DNA of 8,255 nucleotides. Source: Ignavibacteriota bacterium (GTDB taxonomy: Bacteria > Bacteroidota > Ignavibacteria > Palsa-1295). The position numbers and the translations under genes were made by a program. The DNA lies in NCBI GenBank assembly GCA_025357895.1, contig JANYLL010000063.1, forward strand, positions 1 to 8,255, read 5' to 3'. Below are positions 1 to 6,652 of the stretch, in pieces. How positions within the stretch are numbered: the stretch's first letter is position 1; each line of letters begins with the position of its first letter. A model generated the notes under the pieces. That model was not told the origin of the DNA, searched no databases, and saw nothing but the letters and a program-made list of their open reading frames with translations.

Positions 1-1757
1 TCAGATAGCCATAACCCTCTGTTTGTCCCTGCTGCAATTTCACCTTTGCTATTGAATCCAATGCATATAACTGTATCGAAATTTTTTTCATCAATTCGAG
101 TCCATGTAATTCCTTTATCATTCGAGAGTAAAAGTCCGTCACCTTCCGTACCAAGCAAAACCCCGGTTGAGCCGAAAGTTTTTATGTAGGTTAGTTTAAT
201 AGGATCATTTACCGGATGAAGTTTTATCCAAGTTGTTCCGTTGTTATCAGATCGATACATCGCTGGAGCTGACCCAAAATAAATTGTTCCATCCGAACTA
301 GCATCAAGCGAAAAAATACTGTTTCCTGTATTAGGAATAGAAAGAGCTGTCCAGGTTAATGCATTATCGGTAGATTGAAAAATATTTTCCCCCGATGACA
401 CATAGATATACTTTGAATCCGATGCTACGATCGCATCAACTCCAATTTTTTGGACAGTAGATTTTCGTTTCCAATATAAAGAGGCTGTAGAATCGAAAAG
501 CCACACCGAATTATACTGATCCGTTGGGGAGACAGTGCCAATAGCTACGATACTTTCGTTTGGACCGTGACCTATTCGAGTAATTTGGATATTCTGATAA
601 TCATTTCTTTTCCAGGAGTTGCCATTATCAGATGAGGTACTAGCTTGGGATCTTAAAACTCCCCCGAAATATCGTTGGGCAGAATTTACAAAAATTTGAC
701 TGGTACCGGAAACAACTAATTGAGTCACCGATTCATAAGGCACGCCAATTTCCAACCAACTACTTCCTTTATCTGTGGAAGTATATATTGCGTTGCCATC
801 GTCATAAATAAACTTATCGGGATTTGTACAGTTTACAAAAAGACCGGAACTTGGGTATATAATCGAAGTAGGGATAGAATCCCATGTTATTCCGCGGTCA
901 TTGGATATCAGTGCATAAACATATCCGGAATTATTTACTCCAGTAATAATAATTGCGTCTCCATTTCCCCTCGCAATAGACAATACATTGCTAAACTGCT
1001 TTATGGTATCCCATGGCTGTATGCCATCAGACTTTATTAAGTAAGGAAACGAATATGCTACTAATAAGTCTGAAGCAATCATCGTTGGAAATGAGTGGTA
1101 AAAATCGGTAATAACGAAAGTCAAGCAATCTGTAAATGTTCTATCCGCGATGGAGTACCGAGTTAGTTTATTGTTGAAATTAAAAAAAAAGATATATTTA
1201 TCGTTAGCTCCAATCACAGAACCATAATAATTCTGAGTAACCAGCACCCAAGACTTTCCATCATCCATCGTTACATATGTATCCTCATTTGAATTATAAA
1301 TCAGTAAATTATTTGTAGTACCTTTAATAATATAACCGCCACTTGCAAATACATGCTCCCAGCTAATCCCCTGATCAGTTGATCGGTATAAACCGGTCAC
1401 GGAATCATCCTTGCTGCTATTAGAAATCATATAATAAAAATATACACCGTTCTGACTTACAACTAATCCCGAACTGGAGGGCTCTGTTAGTTGCTGCTTA
1501 ATAACCGGTATAAAATCCCAAGTCTTCCCATTATCCTTACTGACCGAATAACCATATCCATCAGGATAGTATGGGTAGACGGCATTCGTATTGCTAAAAA
1601 AAGGAGAACCAGGAACAAAAATTTCACCATTCGCACCAATAAATGGTCTTGCACCCCCGACATTCGGTCCATTTAGCCGTGTCCATCTCATTGGCTGTTG
1701 TTCGAAACTATCAGCAGTTGCCAAAAAAAGGATTATTAAAATCAGAAGATGTTTCAT
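1..1757 (-). CDS. Secreted BNR/sortilin-like beta-propeller protein, C-terminus beyond window (partial)
   Basis: The reading frame is open for 585 codons from the ATG at 1757 to the left edge, so the C-terminus is missing. An in-frame TAA six codons upstream fixes the start; no Shine-Dalgarno is visible. Residues 1-15 (MKHLLILIILFLATA) form a short signal peptide. The rest is built of BNR/Asp-box repeats, S-x-D-x-G-x-T-W. Nine clear copies begin at residues 73, 126, 163, 285, 327, 375, 462, 503 and 545, and degenerate ones lie near 243 and 421. The usual spacing is about 40-50 residues, so the missing slots imply around 12 blades, more than one seven-bladed propeller holds. Such repeats mark beta-propellers of sialidases, sortilin-like proteins and many adhesins, but no catalytic residues identify an enzyme, so the ligand is unknown. 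It resembles the propeller at 4538-6544 in style, and a T9SS sorting domain in the missing end is likely but not seen. Confidence 0.88.
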   Translation of the reverse strand, partial: MKHLLILIILFLATADSFEQQPMRWTRLNGPNVGGARPFIGANGEIFVPGSPFFSNTNAVYPYYPDGYGYSVSKDNGKTWDFIPVIKQQLTEPSSSGLVVSQNGVYFYYMISNSSKDDSVTGLYRSTDQGISWEHVFASGGYIIKGTTNNLLIYNSNEDTYVTMDDGKSWVLVTQNYYGSVIGANDKYIFFFNFNNKLTRYSIADRTFTDCLTFVITDFYHSFPTMIASDLLVAYSFPYLIKSDGIQPWDTIKQFSNVLSIARGNGDAIIITGVNNSGYVYALISNDRGITWDSIPTSIIYPSSGLFVNCTNPDKFIYDDGNAIYTSTDKGSSWLEIGVPYESVTQLVVSGTSQIFVNSAQRYFGGVLRSQASTSSDNGNSWKRNDYQNIQITRIGHGPNESIVAIGTVSPTDQYNSVWLFDSTASLYWKRKSTVQKIGVDAIVASDSKYIYVSSGENIFQSTDNALTWTALSIPNTGNSIFSLDASSDGTIYFGSAPAMYRSDNNGTTWIKLHPVNDPIKLTYIKTFGSTGVLLGTEGDGLLLSNDKGITWTRIDEKNFDTVICIGFNSKGEIAAGTNRGLWLS

Positions 1758-1771
1758 AATGATGGTGAATA

Positions 1772-1799
1772 GTTATAGGTTAATAACTAACCAATCCAA
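1772..1799 (-). promoter_or_regulatory. Possible promoter of the left propeller gene, with a small palindrome in its spacer
   Basis: On the minus strand TTGGAT (1799-1794) and TATAAC (1777-1772) are 16 bases apart, similar to sigma70 -35 and -10 boxes. The spacer is almost exactly a palindrome, GGTTA-GTTAT-TAACC (1792-1778), which could be an operator. Doubts: the leader would be only about 8 bases, and Bacteroidota housekeeping promoters usually have a different -7 box (TAnnTTTG). A weak pattern call only. Confidence 0.22.
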
Positions 1800-1815
1800 G
1801 TTACAGTGCCGTGAG

Positions 1816-1844
1816 AAAAACCTCTCAAATCAGAGAGGTTTTTT
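1816..1844 (-). terminator. Intrinsic terminator after the ATP-grasp gene, symmetrical
   Basis: A perfect stem CCTCTC (1821-1826) / GAGAGG (1833-1838) with a six-base loop is flanked by A5 on the left and T6 on the right. It therefore reads as a GC stem plus U-tract in both directions. It begins about 33 bases after the TAG of the ATP-grasp gene and would end that minus-strand transcript before the left propeller gene. It separates the two as transcription units. Confidence 0.85.
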
Positions 1845-1876
1845 GACGATTCACCAAAGACGGGCGACGAATCATC

Positions 1877-2818
1877 CTACTCAAGGATCAACTCTCTCCA
1901 ATTCTGCTTTTTCTTTGTAGCCTTTTTCTTTGCTGCACTCTTTGCACATTTGATAAGGAATTTTGCAGACGTATTTAATATCCACTCGAAATTCTCTTCA
2001 CCAACGGATGTTTTTTCAGCATCGGGTGCGGGATTTGTAAAATCAATTGCATAGGGAATTCCATCTTTTACTGCAAACTCGATCGTGTTGAAATCATAGC
2101 CAAGTGTTTCGCAGATCGTGATGCAGCCTTCTTCCATTTCTTCGCGAAGCGATTCACTTGGTGTGAAATTTGCCTGATACCGTTCATGATGCGGATTGCG
2201 AGGCTCGTATGGCATAATATGCACTTCTTCTTTGCCAATGCAATAGCAGCGATAATATTCATCAAACTCAATATTTTCCTGAAGCGTCATAACAAGCTCG
2301 CCTGTTTCATGATAGGCTGCAAAAAATTCTTCCGGTGAATTTATTTTGTAAACACTCTTCCATCCGCCGCCTGCATGAGGTTTGAAGTAAGCAGGAAAAC
2401 CGATATGTTGAAAAATTTCTTCGAATGAAAGCGGAAATTTCAGATTACGAAAAGATTTCTCCGTCGTATCCGGCGGCATTTTGTGGCTCGGAACAAGCGC
2501 TGTTTTCGGAACATGGATTCCGGCTTTGGCGCAAATAGCATACGAGAAAAATTTCTCGTCGGCATTCATCCATAAAGGGTTATTGACAACCTTCGTACCG
2601 GCAAGCATCATGTTCTTCAATACTCCGCGATAGAATGGTACATCCTGGGAAATCCTGTCGAGCACAGCATCATAATGCTTTGGCTCATCCATTTTCCAGA
2701 TATCAAGTGAGCAGAATTCAGCTGTAACTTTGTCCTTCACTCCAAGCTGGTTAATCCGCTCAAGCAGTGCAGGCGGGAAGGTCTCTTCCATTCCGAATAA
2801 TAATCCGACAGTAGGCAT
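1877..2818 (-). CDS. ATP-grasp family ligase-like protein, substrate unknown
   Basis: A 313-residue protein read as an ATP-grasp enzyme, a superfamily that usually couples ATP hydrolysis to joining a carboxylate and an amine through an acylphosphate. Visible marks: an N-terminal pre-ATP-grasp domain starting VGLLFGMEETFPPAL (residues 4-18); the ATP-binding lysine and glycine loop in YFKPHAGGGWKSV (144-156); a hinge/central-domain region with ENIEFDEYYR (181-190); and a metal-binding end, IEF...YAIDFTNPAPDAE (E247, D259, N262). No substrate-specifying motif is recognised, so a peptide, cofactor or amino-acid ligase role stays open. The C-terminus carries a lysine-rich tail (residues 290-305, with KKKATKKK) outside the ATP-grasp fold; it may bind nucleic acid or acidic surfaces, or be disordered. 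No signal peptide, so cytoplasmic. The start is preceded by an AT-rich stretch with no Shine-Dalgarno. A terminator follows and a 140-base gap precedes it, so it is probably monocistronic. Confidence 0.82.
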   Translation of the reverse strand: MPTVGLLFGMEETFPPALLERINQLGVKDKVTAEFCSLDIWKMDEPKHYDAVLDRISQDVPFYRGVLKNMMLAGTKVVNNPLWMNADEKFFSYAICAKAGIHVPKTALVPSHKMPPDTTEKSFRNLKFPLSFEEIFQHIGFPAYFKPHAGGGWKSVYKINSPEEFFAAYHETGELVMTLQENIEFDEYYRCYCIGKEEVHIMPYEPRNPHHERYQANFTPSESLREEMEEGCITICETLGYDFNTIEFAVKDGIPYAIDFTNPAPDAEKTSVGEENFEWILNTSAKFLIKCAKSAAKKKATKKKQNWRELILE

Positions 2819-2833
2819 AATTTTAATAAAAAT

Positions 2834-2852
2834 ATGAAATATGAAATATGAA
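2834..2852. repeat. Short tandem heptamer ATGAAAT, about 2.7 copies
   Basis: Two perfect ATGAAAT units (2834-2840, 2841-2847) are followed by a partial ATGAA. It lies 16-34 bases upstream of the ATP-grasp start codon, where a promoter or leader would be. On the coding strand this reads as repeated ATTTCAT. It may be a slippage-prone tract or plain AT-rich leader sequence. Confidence 0.5.
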
Positions 2853-2918
2853 TAATATTTGAATTAGAAACGGAGTAACAGAGGAATATACTTAGGGGTT
2901 TCGTATAACATTGAGCGG

Positions 2919-2945
2919 TAGAAACGCGATAATATCGCGTCTCTA
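2919..2945. repeat. Palindromic element TAGA-n-ACGCGAT / ATCGCGT-n-TCTA
   Basis: Perfect 7-bp stem ACGCGAT (2924-2930) / ATCGCGT (2934-2940) with a three-base loop. After one A/C mismatch it continues with TAGA (2919-2922) / TCTA (2942-2945). It begins 13 bases after the stop of the exported protein gene, so a 3'-end hairpin role is possible, but no U-tract follows on the minus strand. From memory it resembles palindromic repeats dispersed between genes in several phyla; copy number in this genome cannot be judged here. It shares GCGTCTC (2937-2943) with the repeat pair at 3885-3947. Confidence 0.7.
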
Positions 2946-2958
2946 TGGAGAAAAATAA

Positions 2959-3774
2959 TTATTGCACCGTCACATTCAAAGGTGTGCTGGTCGCAGCGAC
3001 GCATTTATCTTTGCGAAGCACCATTGTGAGCATTGCAGGTCCGGGTTTGATATCTGGTGGAGCGATGAAATCGAGCGTAAGTCCCTCTTTAAGCAAGCCG
3101 CAGGATTCGACGAATAACTCCCATTTCTTTCCCCCTTGTTCGACTTGGAGGAAATCACCCATCGCAACACGTGCCCAATCATTTGCAATTCTTCTGTGAA
3201 GTGTCAACCACTGATCACTAAGCGACATCTTATCATAGCCGACATTCATTTGCAATTCTTTAATCGCATTACCCGGGTCAAGAACTTCAGCCGGCACAAA
3301 TCCCTCGCCAATAACGGTGATCTTTCCAAGTGGCGAAATAAAACCTGCTGCGGTTTTTATTAACCTGGTTTCCATTACAGGAGCAACAGAAAATGTATAA
3401 GGGACGCTTGCATCACGATCATTGAGCAAGAACAGCGTTGCATCTCCGGGCTCAAGACTTACCGGCACCATATATGTAGCGATAACGCTATCACCTTCGG
3501 ATAAATAAGAGCCAAGCGAAGTAAAGACTTGCTTTCCTTTTTGCTCAATACGTAATATTGGCACATCGGATTTAACCCAAGCAATAAGCTTTTCTGCCGT
3601 ACATTTATTTCGGGCTATCGGCTGATCGGGTTTTGGATTTTCAAAGATTATGGTTGCCAGTTGACCAGCAGCTATATGCTTCGGAAATGAATAGACTTTT
3701 AAGCGGCTTGCATATCCTGTTGCCGAAATAGATAAAAATGCAGCTATAATACTCAGCAAATAATATTTTCGCAT
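2959..3774 (-). CDS. Exported protein of unknown family, 271 aa
   Basis: I do not recognise this family. Residues 1-22 form a clear signal peptide: basic MRKYY, a hydrophobic core LLSIIAAFLSISATG, and a cleavage site after YA at A22. There is no lipobox cysteine, no further membrane helix and no C-terminal T9SS sorting signature, so a periplasmic location, or one beyond it, is likely. The mature part looks rich in short beta strands alternating with turns (for example 95-132, 150-160, 232-270), which suggests two or three immunoglobulin-like or IPT/TIG-like sandwiches; this is a reading of sequence texture, not a family match. The most distinctive block is 170-225, with LSDQWLTLHRRIANDWARVAMGD and KKWELFVESCG. 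Cysteines C58, C225 and C258 could include one disulfide. A strong Shine-Dalgarno (AAGGAG) supports the start. It sits 180 bases downstream of secG and is separated from it by a repeat element, so it is probably not co-translated. Confidence 0.8.
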   Translation of the reverse strand: MRKYYLLSIIAAFLSISATGYASRLKVYSFPKHIAAGQLATIIFENPKPDQPIARNKCTAEKLIAWVKSDVPILRIEQKGKQVFTSLGSYLSEGDSVIATYMVPVSLEPGDATLFLLNDRDASVPYTFSVAPVMETRLIKTAAGFISPLGKITVIGEGFVPAEVLDPGNAIKELQMNVGYDKMSLSDQWLTLHRRIANDWARVAMGDFLQVEQGGKKWELFVESCGLLKEGLTLDFIAPPDIKPGPAMLTMVLRKDKCVAATSTPLNVTVQ

Positions 3775-3782
3775 ACGAGATT

Positions 3783-3788
3783 CTCCTT
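3783..3788 (-). promoter_or_regulatory. Strong ribosome binding site of the exported protein gene
   Basis: AAGGAG on the minus strand, 8 bases before the ATG at 3774. It is the only clear Shine-Dalgarno among the six starts; the others have AT-rich leaders without one. It confirms the chosen start and sets this gene apart in its translation initiation. Confidence 0.75.
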
Positions 3789-3884
3789 TTAAAATGTAGA
3801 AACTCCTAATAGACTACTGTGGGTTGTGAGATGAGATATATTAGACAACACGGCAGGAGGTGGTCGCGTTTACATAAAACAGTC

Positions 3885-3947
3885 GTAGCGCGGGCGTCTC
3901 GCCCGCAACTCTAAAATATTAAAATGCGGGCGAGACGCCCACGTTAC
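3885..3947. repeat. REP-like nested inverted repeat pair downstream of secG
   Basis: Two 23-base arms (3885-3907 and 3925-3947) are inverted copies differing at two positions, both G/A or C/T changes that still allow G-U pairing. A 17-base AT-rich spacer separates them. Each arm is itself a hairpin: GCGGGCG-TCT-CGCCCGC (3890-3906, perfect) and GCGGGCG-AGA-CGCCCAC (3926-3942, one mismatch). The RNA could fold as one long stem or two small ones, much like bacterial REP/BIME units. It begins 7 bases after the secG stop. On the minus strand the first hairpin is followed by an AT-rich run (ATTTTAATATTTTA), so it may also terminate secG transcription. No transposase lies in the window. Confidence 0.8.
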
Positions 3948-3954
3948 AAAAAAA

Positions 3955-4311
3955 TTACTTCCCGGCAGGTGTTGGCTGTGCCTGATCCGGCGGAGCAGAT
4001 TGAGGACCGCTCCGGATCGGCTGCTGCGAAGCAGGTGCAGAGCCCTCGCGGACTACGTTCTGAATTGTATTGCTGCTTGTAGGAAGGAAAAAAACATTTA
4101 TCAAAAGCGTCAGAAGCATGAAGGCGCCTGCAATACCGATCGTTGCGCGTGTCAGAAAATCCGAAGTGCGGCGAACGCCGAACATTGTCCCCACAGAGCC
4201 TGGAGCAGCTAATCCACCCGCAAGACCATTGCCTTTGGCTGCTTGAGCAAGAACAACAAGGGTCAATGTAATCGCTAGAAAGATGATGACGATCAATAAA
4301 ATTGTAAACAT
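3955..4311 (-). CDS. secG: SecG, preprotein translocase subunit
   Basis: A 118-residue inner-membrane protein and accessory subunit of the SecYEG channel, which stimulates SecA-driven export. The order of parts is that of the family: a first membrane helix at about 2-22; a cytoplasmic loop carrying the hallmark glycine-rich signature KGNGLAGGLAAPGSVGTMFG (26-45) and R-x-x-DFLTRAT (48-57); and a second helix at about 58-76. A tail rich in Pro, Gln, Ser and Ala (79-118) would lie on the periplasmic side; such tails are common and variable in SecG. The ATG at 4311 is preceded by a weak purine run (AAGAGAAAA), and initiation there gives the expected short N-terminus. It lies between secreted-protein genes, but SecG serves general export and nothing here links it specifically to them. 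Confidence 0.93.
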   Translation of the reverse strand: MFTILLIVIIFLAITLTLVVLAQAAKGNGLAGGLAAPGSVGTMFGVRRTSDFLTRATIGIAGAFMLLTLLINVFFLPTSSNTIQNVVREGSAPASQQPIRSGPQSAPPDQAQPTPAGK

Positions 4312-4335
4312 AATGCGTTTTTCTCTTAATCTAAG

Positions 4336-4351
4336 CCCGTAAAATTTCGGG
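4336..4351. promoter_or_regulatory. Small palindrome CCCG...CGGG in the secG leader
   Basis: CCCGTAAAATTTCGGG is a near-perfect palindrome (one T/T mismatch) lying 25-40 bases upstream of the secG start. It could be a leader hairpin or a protein-binding site. No U-tract follows on the minus strand. Alone it is weak evidence of regulation. Confidence 0.3.
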
Positions 4352-4413
4352 GATTTGAAAACACAGAATCAGGTCAAAAGTTCAAAGTCAAAATGGACTC
4401 TCTTCCACCAGTG

Positions 4414-4433
4414 GGATGGACTTTAGTCCGTCC
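4414..4433. repeat. Hairpin GGATGGAC-TTTA-GTCCGTCC
   Basis: An 8-bp stem (4414-4421 with 4426-4433) with one T-G wobble and a four-base loop, in the 226-base gap between the propeller stop and secG. It has no U-tract in either direction, so it is not a plain intrinsic terminator. It shares the core GGAC/GTCC with the palindrome about 20 bases to its right, suggesting related dispersed elements. Confidence 0.55.
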
Positions 4434-4453
4434 GTCAATTCCCTTACCCTCTT

Positions 4454-4473
4454 AACGGACAGGAATGTCCGTT
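4454..4473. repeat. Perfect palindrome AACGGACA-GGAA-TGTCCGTT
   Basis: An 8-bp perfect stem (4454-4461 with 4466-4473) and a four-base loop. It lies 65 bases after the stop of the T9SS propeller gene and 140 bases before secG. It could protect an mRNA 3' end, bind a dimeric protein, or be a dispersed repeat unit. With the hairpin at 4414-4433 it is the main structure in this gap; no gene is visible there. Confidence 0.6.
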
Positions 4474-4537
4474 CAACTAATCCGTAATTCCTCCTTGACC
4501 CCGTAAACCGGATAAAACCGAACGATTCTCATTATAC

Positions 4538-6544
4538 TCACTTCTCTTTCACAAAATTCATCAGAGATTCGCCGATCCGTATCAGATAGATGCCTGCTGA
4601 AAGATTTCTCGTATCTATATGAACAGTATTCCTCCCGCTTATTAAATATCTTTCCACACCCAAAACCTTTTTTCCCAGGGCATCGAATATTTCGATCTGT
4701 GCTTTTTTTCCAAATTCACTTTGCAGATTAATATTAAGTTCATTTTGCGTTGGATTAGGGTAGATAAATAATGAATTTGCAGATTCTGAAGATCGTACTC
4801 CTGCTGGCTGCACTCCTTTGCTTGCAAGTGATATGGCGAAATTAAAGCAATCGGTTTTCAGAACCAAAGAATCTTGGTGGGTTGAAGAATCGACAGGAGT
4901 AAAGCAGACTGTAAGAGTTACCGAATCCTGTGCGCCAACCGATACGGGAAGACTCGATGAAATAGATGTGATCCGGTATGTCGTATCCGTATTTGAGAAC
5001 GCCGCCGATTCCAGAATAAATGGTAGATTGCCTTTAGGTGCTGAGTTTCTAAGAACGAATGTTGAGCATATTTGCTCTCCAATCTTCGCTGCCGGAAAAG
5101 CAATACTATCAGGATGCGTATCCGGCTGGAAAGGAAGTGACTCAGTAGAAACTGCCAGCAACGTATCAAAAATGATTGAGCTATTTATAATACTACCATG
5201 GACTCTGATAAAAGTTTTCGAGAGCTTCTGCGCCCCAAGCTTTTTCGGGTCCCAATTAAAGATCAGCGAATCGGATGCTAATGGAGCAAGAATTTGTGGA
5301 AGTTTGGGATACCTGCTAAATGAGAGCGCACCGCTTGAAATTATCTGAAGCGTTGAATCACTAAAGCTAATTGTCTCGATCTTTATAGGATTGCAGGAAA
5401 AATCAGAGTATGCAAAACTCGCACTAATAACGCTGCACGATGTTGCAGTAAGATCAATATGATCAGAAGATAGGGTAGGATTTTGCACTCCTTGATTGAT
5501 CATACCGTCACCTCCATCGGTCGTTTTCCATACACCACCATTTTCATCGAATGCATAGACAACGGATCCCTGACAGCCCATAACAGAAAAACGAGTATCT
5601 CGATAATTTTCCGGTCCGCCGACATTCTTCCAAGTTAGACCACCATCTGTCGAGCGATTCAGACCCACAAATCCGCTTGAGTTGGGGTACTGCCCCTTTG
5701 TCCAACTTTGCGTATAGATAACCGGACCTACTCCGGCAACATGTCCTGTGGTTCTTCCAAATAGTGTGCCGATCTCTTGCCATGTGGCGCCATAGTCATT
5801 CGATGCAAATACACTTTCATTCGAAGAACCATCCTGTACATTCCTTTCGCCTGCAATAATTAAAGTAGAAGTTCCCTTCTGCGCGTAAACTCCCCAAGCC
5901 TCTGTTGTTATAGCAGAAGTCGGTTTCCATGAGAGACCACCGTCATTGGTATAGACAGCCGTTCCGATGTAAGTGGTCGCAACGCCATGAAGATCGTCTA
6001 CAAAATTTATTCCCGTGTATTTATCAGGACTAACATGCGTAAAAGTTAATCCACCATCAATGGAGAGTAAAAGATGATTAGGTCCAAACCGATCTGCAAG
6101 AATAAGTCCGTGTGCTGTCTGAAAAATAGATGAGAATTCACCGACTACGCTTTGGTTAACCTGCCATGTAATTCCTCCATCGGTTGTTGACCATAATCCA
6201 TGTGATAAATTATCTTGTTCTATAGTTACCCATCCCTTAAGAGAATCCTTCATGAAGATGTCGGTAATGTAACCCGTAAAACCGGATGGGATAATACAAT
6301 CAAGCCAGGTCAATCCTCCATCGGAAGTTCGTTTAATTCCATTTGCCCCGTCTATTCCAATAAATCCTTTTTGCTCATTGAAAAAGAAGGATGCATTTAC
6401 CGTATTAGGAAATTGCCCTACTTTCTTCCAACTCCCAAATCCTTGATTTGAGAAAAAGACCAAAAGAGATAAAAAAATAATTATGTCGCTAAATGAGCGA
6501 AATAATGTCGAAAAGGGTGGCTTCTTCGCCGAAGTATAATTCAT
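4538..6544 (-). CDS. T9SS-secreted BNR beta-propeller protein with C-terminal sorting domain
   Basis: A complete 668-residue secreted protein. Residues 1-38 form a signal peptide with a long basic n-region and the core IIIFLSLLVFF (21-31). An in-frame TAA nine codons upstream, and no other Met before residue 98, fix the start. Seven BNR/Asp-box repeats begin at residues 73, 120, 161, 199, 248, 298 and 341, spaced 38-50 residues, as expected for one closed seven-bladed propeller. Two all-beta segments follow at about 365-465 and 477-577; the second resembles ASH/choice-of-anchor-D modules (FVLRNS...PFILESA...VTLTVCFTP). The end, 591-668, is a typical type A T9SS sorting domain: SLFIYPNPTQNELNINL, IEIFDALGKKVL, and DTRNLSAGIYLIRI. 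It should be exported by Sec, then by T9SS to the cell surface or medium. The ligand is unknown and no sialidase catalytic set is evident. The coding region is AT-richer than the aspartokinase upstream. Confidence 0.93.
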   Translation of the reverse strand: MNYTSAKKPPFSTLFRSFSDIIIFLSLLVFFSNQGFGSWKKVGQFPNTVNASFFFNEQKGFIGIDGANGIKRTSDGGLTWLDCIIPSGFTGYITDIFMKDSLKGWVTIEQDNLSHGLWSTTDGGITWQVNQSVVGEFSSIFQTAHGLILADRFGPNHLLLSIDGGLTFTHVSPDKYTGINFVDDLHGVATTYIGTAVYTNDGGLSWKPTSAITTEAWGVYAQKGTSTLIIAGERNVQDGSSNESVFASNDYGATWQEIGTLFGRTTGHVAGVGPVIYTQSWTKGQYPNSSGFVGLNRSTDGGLTWKNVGGPENYRDTRFSVMGCQGSVVYAFDENGGVWKTTDGGDGMINQGVQNPTLSSDHIDLTATSCSVISASFAYSDFSCNPIKIETISFSDSTLQIISSGALSFSRYPKLPQILAPLASDSLIFNWDPKKLGAQKLSKTFIRVHGSIINSSIIFDTLLAVSTESLPFQPDTHPDSIAFPAAKIGEQICSTFVLRNSAPKGNLPFILESAAFSNTDTTYRITSISSSLPVSVGAQDSVTLTVCFTPVDSSTHQDSLVLKTDCFNFAISLASKGVQPAGVRSSESANSLFIYPNPTQNELNINLQSEFGKKAQIEIFDALGKKVLGVERYLISGRNTVHIDTRNLSAGIYLIRIGESLMNFVKEK

Positions 6545-6652
6545 AGTGACTATTCCAAATTTGCATGATTAGGTCTTCATGATACAAAAAACTACGCAAT
6601 ATCGAAATTGTTACATTCCGCTTATAACTAATTTTCATTGCCGTTTAAATAC

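Noticed and set aside
1..1757. Possible pseudogene, because the frame does not close in the window
   Set aside because: Codon-by-codon reading shows no internal stop or frameshift. It is simply cut by the window edge.
720..1920. Several plus- and minus-strand open frames of 61-109 codons in the left region
   Set aside because: They overlap the continuous minus-strand propeller frame, which has no stop from 1757 to the edge and carries regular Asp-box repeats. The short frames have no recognisable features.
3885..3947. Terminal inverted repeats of an insertion sequence
   Set aside because: The arms are only 17 bases apart with no room for a transposase, and no flanking target duplication is seen. 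A REP-like unit fits better.
4414..4473. Start of a CRISPR array or a riboswitch
   Set aside because: Only two non-identical hairpins, no regular spacers, no cas gene, and no conserved riboswitch core that I recognise.
4818..5348. A 176-codon plus-strand open frame
   Set aside because: It lies wholly inside the T9SS propeller gene on the other strand, which has clear domains. The plus-strand translation shows no family motif and no signal of its own, so it is a shadow.
4538..6544. Sialidase (neuraminidase) function from the Asp-box repeats
   Set aside because: Asp-boxes occur in many non-enzymatic propellers. The arginine triad and other catalytic residues of sialidases are not evident.
6545..6652. 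Promoter or small RNA between the aspartokinase stop and the propeller start
   Set aside because: TTTG-like boxes can be picked out, but none fits a promoter consensus with proper spacing, and there is no strong hairpin. Nothing supportable.
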